DNA of 64,000 nucleotides, from NCBI RefSeq assembly GCF_954871325.1, contig NC_088775.1, forward strand, positions 26,885,561 through 26,949,560, in the 5' to 3' direction. The position numbers and the translations under genes are program-made. The notes beneath the pieces were generated by a model. It was not told the DNA's origin, did not search any database, and worked only from the letters and a program-made list of their open reading frames with translations. This DNA comes from Gordionus sp. m RMFG-2023 (Eukaryota > Nematomorpha > Gordioida > Chordodea > Parachordodidae). Shown piece by piece: positions 14,101 to 26,100 of the stretch. Each line of letters begins with the position of its first letter. Position 1 is the first letter of the stretch.

Positions 14101-17100
14101 CAGGAGAATTTGATTCCATTATCTCTGATCATCTACAAGCAGGGCGATTAAATGTAAATCCCTTGTATAACAGGTTTCATAGATAGATTGAATCCCAAAG
14201 AAAAAAATGAGATTGATGAATTGTTTGCAAAGGCTGCATATGCTAGCAATTTACCTTTCCACATCACTAAAAATCCTTATATCCAAGATAAGAAAATACG
14301 TCCTATTTACACTTTACCCAGGCGAAGACAGTTGGCTGGATATCTATTAGAACAAAGCGTCAGGGGATATGGAGGCGAGAGTTGCAGATATAATAGATAA
14401 AACTCCTCACTTATCAATTGTGTCAGATGGCTGGAGCAATATCAGAAACGAGAGTATTATTAATTTTATGGTGATGACGCCTGTTCCAGTATTCCATAAT
14501 TTTTTAAATACTGAAGAAAATCGCCATACGGCAGATTATATTGCCAGATATTTAAAAATGTAATTCATATATTGAATACGATATTCTTTCGTTATCGATA
14601 ATGCCATTAACATAAAAGCAACCTGGAAATCTAAAATCTGAATTTATTTATAATCATATACAATGTTATGGTCCGCACATACATTGCAGCTATTCTTCCA
14701 CGATTTTAAAGATTAAACGCCTTCAGTTATCATATATCAACAATTAAAATATTGTTAAATTTTTCAAGAATAAACACATACCAGCTGCAGTATTTTCCCA
14801 TAATAAGAATCAACATAGTATACCATCTACATTAAATACAATTAGCCAACAAGATGGGCATCTTCAATAAAATGTATGGAGCAAATAGCATTATTTGTTG
14901 AAGAAATGTGATATTTGTCAAATAGAAATTATCAATAATATCTTAAATGAAGAAATATTTTTGACTAAAAATTTTAAATTTTGGTAAACTGCAACCTTTG
15001 GCTATCTAATTGTTGAAAGTGCTAGGGAATAAATGTACTTTGGCTCACGTAAAAACGAGAGGCTTAATTTGGAAAAACACATAATACAATCATGCCATGA
15101 TTCTATATTTTCTTCATCTGAAGAAAAAAAAAATTAAAGTTTTGTTTGAAAAGAGAAAAATGATCTAAACACATGTACTTACAATGCTGCTAATTTATTG
15201 GTCCCAAATATTATGGGGAGCATTATTTTAAGTATGTGATATAATACAAGAATTAGGTATTTTACAAGGAGGTGATAATTAATATATTTTAAGTGATACA
15301 ATAAATTTTGAATGTAAAGCATATTAAATAGCCAAAATATGTTGAAAGTGGTAACTTCCATAAGAAACAATCAGATTTTGGCCTCAAGTTGGTGAAATGC
15401 GCTTTGTCCACCTTTTCCATTAAGAGAAGTGACTAATACTCTACTAACATTTCCTTTCGACTTCTTCTTCAGAAAGAAATTGATCGGTTTGGGACAATAT
15501 TCATACGAAAAACAGAAATCGAGAAATTTCTACAACAGGAAAATTGGTAAGAGTATATCATAACTTAAGATTGATTAAAAATATTAAAGAAAATAATGAT
15601 ATTGAATATGAATCAGAACAGGGCTCTACCACAGAGGGCGACATATTAACTATGGAACGAATTGAAAAAATATTATGAAATTTAATATTACATAGATTCA
15701 TTATAATATTATATATACATAACAAAGTTAATACTGACATAAAAAACATTTATTATAATTTAACCATATTTGATTGACCGAATCGTATTTGGCCTGTCAA
15801 TGCACCACCCTGTTCAAAACTATAGGGGGGAGGGGGTTGACTTTTACAACATCACTTTTATCTCAATCTTTTCTCTTTCTCCCTGTCTATCTTATCAGAG
15901 ATATTCATTCGTTATCTAATTGGCTTCACGCTTTCGTTGGGCCATGTTTCACCATATACTGGTAAAATTTGGTGAATTGTTAAAATTTATATTTATAAAT
16001 CAATAATATTAAAAATTATTATACGAATAGCTGGAAGAAAAGATTACCTGCATGGAAATGATAGACTCCGAAAGAACCAGGATAAATCGGAAATTACAAG
16101 ATGTATAAATATCAATCTTACATACAATACTATATTTAAATGTTTCAATCTTATCAACCTCACTCAAATTCTTTATATATATATGATAAAAAATAAATAC
16201 TTATTACCTTATGTCAAAAATAGATACTCTTTACCTTATGTCAAATGTCCAAAACAGATTTTAGACCTTACTAAGCGATAATATTTTAATAGTATAGACG
16301 TGATTAATTAAAAATATGGGTAATAAGGAAAAAAAACCCTGGAAAAAAACCCCATGAAAAAATACCTTGGAAAAAACCTCATGGAAAACCCCCGGAAATA
16401 AAATCTTAAAAATTTCAAATTAAAATAGTAATCTTTTTATCAAATTTGACGCTTATAAAAACATTTATGAAATTTTCACATATAACATCGGATTTCTTCT
16501 ATGAGATCTTCTTCAAATCAAAAATCGGAGAGTGGTGGGGAATTATTAGGGATGCTTTATCATAATAATATATGAAGGTTGGATAAAGTAAAGTAAATGT
16601 TGTTATGATTTTTACTTTTTTCCTAATTTTTATTTGGAATTTTATTTTTTTACAAATTTGAATTTATATTCCTTATAAGTGGAGGATTGTTTTTATACAC
16701 TCTTATATTTTAGTATAACCTAGCAATAATTTAATAAAAAAATTTATAAGCCAGTGCCTATTGCAATATATTATATTGATAAATAATAAAAAATTATATT
16801 AATGGAGTATCAAAGGTCAGAATTCTCAATTCCAAACACGTCGAATTGAGCCTCGATTTCCTCCATAAACTTGGAACGTGAATCAGAACACTCTATCCGA
16901 CGAAGAACGCACAAATAATCTATGCGAAGGTTGGAATCATCGTTTGGTTGGGAATAAACACCCATCAATCTGGGTATTGATAAAAAAAATGAAATTCGAG
17001 GTGACTACCGATGAAACCAAACTTGAACGATGGCGTGTAGATAGTTGGACACCGAAAACAAAATCAATACCCAGATTCGGTTAAAGAAACTCTTCCAGAT

Positions 17101-20100
17101 TTTATAAGAGCGATTTCCTTCAATATTCGATGTCAACCCATATAATTATAATTCTAAATTTTTAAATTTGATATACATAATCATGATTTACCAATAAAAT
17201 AAATATATTTTATTACAAAATTTTATCAAATTTAGTTTACTTAATATCGTAATTAAGGATGGATATTGTAATAGCCAATAATTTTTACGAAAATAAGAAA
17301 TACATGGGTTATTTTGGGGTATTTTTTTCCTAGTACCAATTTGAACAGCATTTTATCTTGTTTAAGCATTTTTTATGGAGGGTATATGAGTAATCTTTAA
17401 ATAACAAATAAGGGCCTAAAAAATTAAGTTTATTAATATATTATATTTTTATAATATTTTTTTCTAAAATACTAATTTGTCTATACCTTATAAATATGAG
17501 TATATCCATTATAATCCAAATAAAAATTTACCTATATTATTAGGTCTTAAGAAATTTAATGAATATGAAAATAAATTCCGGGGATTTTCCGGGGTTTTTT
17601 TCCTGGGTGTTTTATTCAGGAGGTTTTTACCTGGGAGTTTATTTTCCGCTGGGGGGTTTTTTCCAGGATTTAAAATATGCTATTGTTATATAAAGGAGAA
17701 AAGTAGCGTATTAAAGCAGTTGGAAGAGAGTCGAAACAACCAAGAAGCACTGAACAAAGACCTCAAAAAATTGCATCAAAGGCTATCAAATAATCAGCAA
17801 AACCAATCGCAGATGTGAGCATTTATTAGATACTTTTTTTTAAATCAAATTTTACCAGATTTTTTTGAATTAATAAATGATACGATTTTTAATCGTAGAA
17901 ATTAACTTCGCTATAGTTTATTGCGCTTGAACAACGCCTAAAATTTTGATTTTATCAATAAATTTTTTTATTCAAAGTATAATATATGACACCCTTTATT
18001 TATAACCTAATTCGGATATTATAGCACCGATGATCTGATAATGGAAAATATGAAAGCCGAGAAACAAGAACTATCTAAGCAATTGGAACTTCTCAAGTAC
18101 CTATAATTTTATAATTTTCTACAATTTTATCAATCTCTGCAAATTATTAGCACCACCTATGATTTATTGTTACTGCAGTTGAGATCGTTGGCTTACCCTT
18201 TTTTATCCCCCCTCAGGCTAGTGACGATATTATCCCCTACATAAATAAAAATAAGAAAATTTAAATTTAAATTAGATGCAAATTCAAATCAAAATTTGCA
18301 CACTATACCCCATACCCTTTTATTATAATGGCGATAGCATCATACCAGCTCCTTATGGCCCATCAATTGAGTGTTTACGTTATAACTGTTATGTTACAAT
18401 AAGACGGGTGAAAAAGTTGAATTGCATATGTATTCAAAATATATACCCACACAACTCGTGGTAAAATTGTTCGGGCTTTATTATTTTTGGGCAAGGAACT
18501 CTAGCCTCACAAAAGATGATAAATTTCCTACCAATATTATACTTAACTATACCCCCCCCCCCCCAATTTCCCCTTATTATTATTTTTAATATAAATTTCT
18601 TGTTACTAATTTTACAATAGGATTTTCTTTTATAAAAATTCTAAAATTCTTCCAAAAATGAAAATGATCCTTTTTTTCATTGACCCCCTTATCCATCTAA
18701 ACACTATGAAAATACACCAATAAACTCCTCACCTGCATATCCCCCCCCCCCCATGATGACCTTTTTTTATTAAGGTTTCTTAGGTACTATTTGGAATTCA
18801 AGGTTTGCTGGAATTTTTCAAGTTTAAATCACTTATAGCGCACATTCTTCAATTTTTTAAAGACTTGATTTAAGAGCTGAAATTATAATCCATCTTGTGT
18901 TAAAATCGATAAGAAATTGATTTTAATTTATAATTGATTCAAACTTTCCTGACAAAATCAAGTTTTTTTTAAAAAAAATGGGGTGTAAATAAACTTAAAT
19001 GTTAAAAATTCCAGTATACCCCGCGACTTATATGCTCATATTAGTAAATAATATATTATATTGATCAAATAACCATTAAAAAATATTGTAAATTACAGGG
19101 AATACAATAGGAAGCTGATGGATGATAAGGATGAAATGGAAGCGCGAGATGTCAGTCAATTTATATTTTTATTATTTTCCATATATAGAATAAATATATT
19201 ACCTTATAATAACTAGATTCTTTTCAAATATATTGTATTAACTTTTTAGCCCGATAGGGGGTTATCTTTTTTTATAACACATGTCTTTTTTCATTTGATC
19301 TAAAAAAAATTACATGTGTTTAAAAAATACCAAATAAACTAAATAACAAAATGTAATATTATAAAATATTACATTTCTAAAAAATTTACAGTTAAGTTAC
19401 AGGTCTTCTTCTGCGACAACAAATCAAAAATTTCCTTTGAAAAAACATGGCTCAATAATGGCAGATTATTTCGGAAATGACAGCAAGAGGTAAATTAGCA
19501 GAATATTGCATAAACCTAATTTCCAAACTTTTCTTCTCACAATTGTAGTTTATTTTAAACTCATATAGGGCTGTTTTTCAAATTCATTGTCATCTTTCTT
19601 TCGATGAGTAATACAATGTAAATGACCCTATTCGTATTAAGAAGACACAATGTGGCTAGAAGAAAAGCTATAAATGATTACAGAAACATATTAACTATAA
19701 TTACCATATAAAATATTATGAACTATACATATTTAAATATATTTCGTAAAGCGAGCTTCCATTTACCGATAGTCGTAATATCTTGAACGAATCAAACACC
19801 GATATTGTGCCTCTTCAATTCCATTATTCCGTAAATCAAAACTTAGATTACAGCAAGCAAACGCTAAAACCGGCTACTAGATTATCACCCACCATTCCCA
19901 CATTATTCAGTCAGGATTTATTGCCTTCCAGGTGCTATCATAACAACAAAATAAAAGACCAAAAACCTTTATCCTCAAATCCACAACAGCAATCAACTCA
20001 TAACTTGTATCGTTTTACGACGGGTTGTCCTATAAATGAACATACCAACAACTCATACCTTAGAGATCCTCCAAAATCCGGCTACCGCAAAGATTCGGGA

Positions 20101-23100
20101 TCAGAAATAAGATCCATTTCAGACATTTTTGCCACCGCCCGCTATTTTAAAAGCAATCCTAACTCAGGCATACTTAACCCTAGTTCTTTAGCCTTACTGA
20201 ATCCGGGTAGTGAGGTGGGCATAGTTCGCAGCGCATGGGACATTATTGCTTCTCAGAGCCAACGACGTGGGTACCTCACCAACAACGATGCCGCCTTTAT
20301 TTCCACAGTCTCCTATCCAACTCTGTACTCACCCAGGCTTCCACATAATCTCTCGCCCAACTTACAAAATCGTCTCTTAGATTCCTTTATTTATGATTCA
20401 TATTATAATCTTATTGGAAAGCACTCAAACACTCCTTCTCTCCCAGCTTCTTCGAATAACGATCATCTCTATAAAAGTGAACAGAGTAAGAAAAATGATA
20501 TAATCAATGATGAAAAGCGCGTTAAAAGTTATTACCAACATCAATTCAAGAGTCGCGACGATATATTGGCCGATCTCAAGGAGGCAATTATTACCCCAAA
20601 GTCCACGTCGAACAAAAAATATCGCTTTAAAACTCAGCCCATTTTTATGTTAGATCTATACAAGTGTCAAGTTTTTAACCATCTTCAAAGTCTCAAGCGT
20701 CCAACGTCCTCATTGAAGCGAACGTATAGTCAAATCATTACACTGGATTCAACAATAAACTCTAACTATCCGTAAGCCATTTAAAAAATCATTTTTTTGT
20801 AGATTATTGAGTTATTAATTGGTTGAATTAGATCAATTTTACGTATTGATGTGGAGTTCTCAACAATCGAATCGATTGTCCTACAAAACTTACCAGAGCC
20901 GTAGCCACGGGGAGAGGGGTGGAGGCGAAGAAAGGGGCAACTCCCCCCCAAATTTTTTTTGGCCCCCAAACCTGGCTCCCAGAAAAAATCTTTGGCCCCC
21001 AAAAATAGCCCCTATAAATTTTTCCGGCCCCCCAAATTTAAAAAATTTTTTTGTAATTGATTATTTTTATATTTTTAAAATAAATTTTAAATATTTATTC
21101 AAAAAACATGTCTTATTTGTAAATTTCTTCCTATCCTGTTTTATTTTTATCCAATAATAATTCATCATTCATTCATATTTTATCATTTTCATGTGTGTTT
21201 GTGTATAACATTATATAATCGCTTAATTATCATTTAAATTGTATTTATTTTAATGATAATTATTTTATTTATTATGGTTCAATCAAAATATTATTATCTT
21301 TTGAAGGTCTCTGATATAGATCTGGGTGCAAATCATAAAAAACCGGGATTTTCAGCTATTCAAGTGGTTACTCGAGGCTTAAAATAAATATATATATATA
21401 TATATCAAATCTAAGGAAACAGATTGATACCGATTCGTAAATATTTATTAAAATAAAAAAGGTTCTTATTAAATTTTTATAAAATTTGGTAATTATTGTG
21501 CAGTGTTGCTAAACAGCTCGATTAGGGCCGATTTTTAAAGATGATCCTATTAAGATCTTAGACAAAATAATATTATCTAAGCCCGATAAGTTATTTAAAA
21601 CAGCGGTGAGTATTTTAGCATTATAAAGAAAATAGTGAGATAACAACAATTTTGGTAAACCAATAAATTAACCGTAATCTTTACGATCTTAAATCAAGAT
21701 TTCATGATATTTCTTAACATACAGGAGCTAACTTTCCGTGAGACTGGTTCAAAAAAATTTACAGGTGCTGCAAATGTAGGAAACATAATTTATTCTTTCT
21801 GGACTATTTATAGCAAGGTTTTCCTACACCATTCAAAAAGATCCAGAATTAAATAAAATTACGAAATTTAAATACAAAAATACGCTATATACATCACCCA
21901 GATTCAAAACGAAGTAATATCTATTATGGTAGATATGGTGCTTGATTATATTTCAGATAAATATGGCAAAAGTGAGATGCCCTTTTTTGTCTTAAGGCTG
22001 ATGTGACAACATCAGGTTGTGAAAACTGATAATTATTTATATTTACAGTGTTTTTCTGCTGAAAGCATTATTAATTGCATTTTAAAGCAACTTAATGAGT
22101 TAAATATTAATTCAACGAATATAATAAACCAGGCATATGATGGTAAACGTTATGTCTGGCCGAGCGGATTGCAAACCCTACTTCAAAAAAAATTAATAAA
22201 AGTTTCTTTTATACATTGCTACAACCACATGTTGCATCTTGTGGCTCAAAATTGGTATAATTATATTGTTATCATTTCTAATTTTTTTAATTTATTCAAT
22301 GCATTGCATAATTTTTTAGGCGGTTTAACTTATCCTGTAAATATGCAGGCCATTATCTTAAGAGACTTTTAGTCCCGAGGTGGACTGATCATTTAGAAAC
22401 ACCTCACATCATTTATGTTAATTTTGAGGCTATTGGTGAAGTATTAGTTTACTTTTCTAATGGAACTCTTAATTCAGAGGTTTCCACTCATTAATCTGTC
22501 GAAGCCTCTGGTCTTTTATCTCAATACGTTAATATAAATTACGTTATATTAGCCATTATAATTTATGAGATATTAATAATAATAGATCCACTATATAAAT
22601 TTACAGTCAGTACTTATCAAGTGGATGCTAAAAATTGTATTGATTCCACGATCAATATTATTAAATTGATTATAGTTTAAAAAAACGATAATGAATATTA
22701 TTTGTAATTCTTTTGTATATATACATTTATATAATTATCCAATTTACTTCTAATAATATGCAATTTGATTAACCACGATAATATAATATTACATGTCTTA
22801 AAGTTATAATATAATATACAAATAACGTCCTTTTAAAATATATCTTACAATAATAAATATTCAAATGTAACATATCTTCTTTCCCACCAAGTTAAGATCG
22901 TCTACCAATCTTTTTATTTACCAAGTTCAAGTTCATCTATTAATCTTTTTGTTGGCTTTAGTTCCCTTGTTGAATAACCCGTTTGCCTTCCTTTTTGGTT
23001 CAATTGTTATTATTGATTTGCTTACGTCTGGTTCTTCCCTTATTCGTAGTTGGTCGGGATGTTTTAATACGGTTTTGTACGTTTATTTTTTTCTTCCCTT

Positions 23101-26100
23101 TTCCAGGGTGATGGCGATTCTAGTTTTTCGACCAATTGTTTCCACCATCACTGTTTTATTTTCGCTTGTTATTTTATCATCATTTATCTGTAGATCTATA
23201 GCGATTTTTGCGATTCGTTGGTAGAATTATTCTCAATCGTAGTTCACCTGAAGTTTTATGTGGAGTACTCCAGGTTACTCTATAAGAAATCCAAATAGGC
23301 TGTATCAATCATTTTGAAAGTGCCCTTTATCATATGGAAATCTAAATAGGCTGCATCAATCATTTTGATAGTGATCATATGGAAATCTAAATAGGCTGCA
23401 TCAATCATTTTGATTGTGCCCTTTATCATATAAATTCTATAATCCATGGAATCTAAATAGGCTGCATCAATCATTTTGATAATGCCCTTTATCATTATCA
23501 TAAATTCTATAATCCATGGAAATCTAAATAGGCTGCATCAATCATTTTGATAGTGTCCTTTATCATTATTATAAATTCTATAATTTTGTTTAAGTTTTAA
23601 CGATTGGTCTTCGTCTTTAGTATCTGGGTAGTAAACATAGTTCTCCGGTGATTAATTGATCGCGAATTCTTAGTTCTTTATTATGAATTCAGTAGGGCCA
23701 CGACTTAATCGAATGAAATCAATTCCTCCTCTAAGTCGTCAATAGAAAATTTTGAGGATTTTTATGTGTCTATAGTCGTCAATAGCCCATTTATCTCATT
23801 CATCTTTTATCCATAATTTCTAAACAAATCTATTATTATTTTATTTATTTTTTTTATAACAGGATAAAAAAATTATAATTCTATACAACATTTAACTTGT
23901 CCGAAGACCGAAAACCGCGCGACCTTATACCTCGTCGCCAAATATTAAATCGATTAAAGTTTAAAAAACGATAATGAATTTTATTTGTAATTCTTTTGTA
24001 TATGTATACATTATATAATTATCCAATTTAACTTCTAATAATATGCAATTTGATTAACCTCGATAATATAATATTACATGTCGGAAAGTTATAATATAAT
24101 ATACAAATAACGTCCTTTTAAAATATATAACGTGACCTTTTAAAATATATCTTACAATAATAAATATTCAAATGTAACAAATATATTTAAAAAATATAAG
24201 AAGCAATAATTCTATTGATTTGATTAGAATAAAGGATGAAAAACTTTTAGCAAAATTTAATCTCACTCCCCACAAATCATCAAGCGTACGTAAAACGCCT
24301 ATAAATTTCCAAGATTTTTTAGTCGAAACCAAATAACAATTTGATTTGAGAAAAAGACTCCAATTGGAGTTCTTTAAAATGGAGTTATTATGAAATTATT
24401 GATTACTCTGTTGATAATTTTTTAGATAGATTTACACAAGATGATTATAATCTTCTATCAAGTTTTAATGCATTGTCCCCCTTTGATAGTGATTATTTTA
24501 TATCGGACAAAATGGCCCGATTAGAATAATTATTAAACTTAAATATGGAAACTTTACATCATGAAATGAAAATAGTTAAAGGATTATTAGCTGCAGAAGT
24601 TAAAGAAATACATAATTTTGAAAATATCCTAAATATTATGTATAAAAAAATATCATCATGCATTTAGAGAATTGTACAAATGCTACTCAGCAGCCATCAT
24701 CATTGGGGTACTAATGGTTTCTTGTGTGGTTTCTTTCTCTATAATAAAGAAAGTTATCGAGCACTAGAGGGTCAATGAAAGATCAAAGTAAGCAAAATTT
24801 AGTATTGATGGCTTATGAAAAAAATTAACCCAAAATTTATCCTTTAATTCATTTATGTTAAAATTTAAAGATAAAAATCGTCGTAATAGTATTATTTTGT
24901 TTGTTCATATTATAGTATTGTGTATTCATATAACATTAATAATTTTTTAATAAAAATAGCAAAAAATTTCTATGAATGCTTAATTATTTGTTTTATTTAA
25001 AAAAAATAGTGGCCCCCCTAAGTAAGCAGCTGGCTCCCCTAACTGAAAATTCCTGGATATGGCCCTGGAACTTACATTAATAATAACAAATCTCTCTTTC
25101 ATATAAATTTATCTAAATAAGTTTCTTATTTTTTATACGTAATTTTTTTTTTACAATGCTTACGGATTTAAGTATGAAATATAAACTAAATTGTATATTT
25201 CTGAATATATTAATATTTCATGCATTCAGAGTTAGCGCAAATTCGCGGCGGAGTATATAAAATATTCAAAAATACAGCATATTTTATATACTTCACCTCG
25301 AATTCGTGATAACTGTGGATGCAGGGTAACATCTCATTAGCAGTTAGCTCAAATTCGCGGGGAAAACAAAAATACAGCGCATTTTGTATAATTTCCCGCG
25401 AATTCTCGTTAACTTAATTAGAGGTTCGTATGAATTTATATTATATACTAATTATTCTTCGGCTCATAACAAACTATTCCCCCCCCCCCCCATTTATTAT
25501 TGTATAACTATTACATCGCTTAGATTGTTGAAGCGTTCGAGGACTTTAAGGCGAGTTGTTTCAGGCTCGGACATTTCGAAATCCGAAATCACGAGTGGAG
25601 ATATGGAAAATTTCGAAATATTGGAAAAATTCTTCAAAGCCAGGTTTAAAATAACATAGCGACTAGATTTGACCACATTATAATATTAGAAAACATATTG
25701 TATCACAATTCATCAAAGGGCGGTATTTGTAAAAATGGATTTCTTTTTGAAATATAAAATTCCAGGTTTATTTTGGAACTACTAAAGAGATAAACTAAAT
25801 ACATTCTAAACATATTTTTTATGTAAATTGTCCCTTTTAGTAAAGTTCTTTATACGGGTATTTAATATATTTTCTTAAATTTGCAATTTGCTGGGAGAAT
25901 CAGACCGTCAAGTTAGATTTTGCTGAATGGAATGAGTTTGAGTCGAGCCAAATTGAATGGTAAATAATTTATAGATTAATTAAATATACACATATGAAGA
26001 AGCCAGTGATGTAGCCCTAAAATTGGCAGAAAAGGCTTGCTATTTCTCTAAAAAATGGCCAATGGTCAAAAATAGGCAATTTTTTTAAAAGTGATTTCCA

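Larger units (their letters stand above)
12907..15812 (+). mobile_element. Decayed hAT transposon, 2.9 kb
   Basis: The left end CAGGGTTGGCATGACGGTCC faces a right end that reads CAGGGTGGTGCATTGACAGG on the - strand. The flanks ATTCAAAT and TTCAAAAC look like one 8-bp duplication that has since changed. A BED-finger-like start ([18 protein letters not shown], about 13880) is followed by transposase pieces, including [20 protein letters not shown] (about 14410-14470), in several frames. The element is dead. A copy of the dispersed 300-bp repeat (13283-13589) and a 28-bp TA-rich tandem repeat lie in its 5' part. Confidence 0.65.
20894..25067 (+). mobile_element. hAT transposon, 4.2 kb, decayed, carrying a nested LTR element
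   Basis: Left end CAGAGCCGTAGCCACGGGG; right end reads CAGGGCCATATCCAGGAATT on the other strand. It is flanked by AAACTTAC (20886-20893) and GAACTTAC (25068-25075), an 8-bp target duplication with one change. Transposase remnants on the + strand include [10 protein letters not shown] and [14 protein letters not shown] (about 22130-22250; compare GQGYDGA and HC-HLNL of DUF4371 transposases). Near 24670-24840 lie a CVVSFS dimerisation-like piece and LVLMAYEKN. Many stops and shifts. It sits in an intron of the Rab gene. Confidence 0.8.

Noticed and set aside
17477-17818. A 113-residue frame that fuses foldback-array peptides to the coiled-coil exon
   Set aside because: The exon acceptor at 17695 lies within it and the upstream phase fits only from there; the front part is transposon arm.
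22949-23224. Hydrophobic 91-residue frame that could look like a membrane protein
   Set aside because: It is antisense to the interior of the small LTR element, which points the other way.
23285-23580. Regular repeats considered as a CRISPR-like array
   Set aside because: The spacing is irregular, the 'spacers' repeat too, and the locus is eukaryotic, inside an LTR element.
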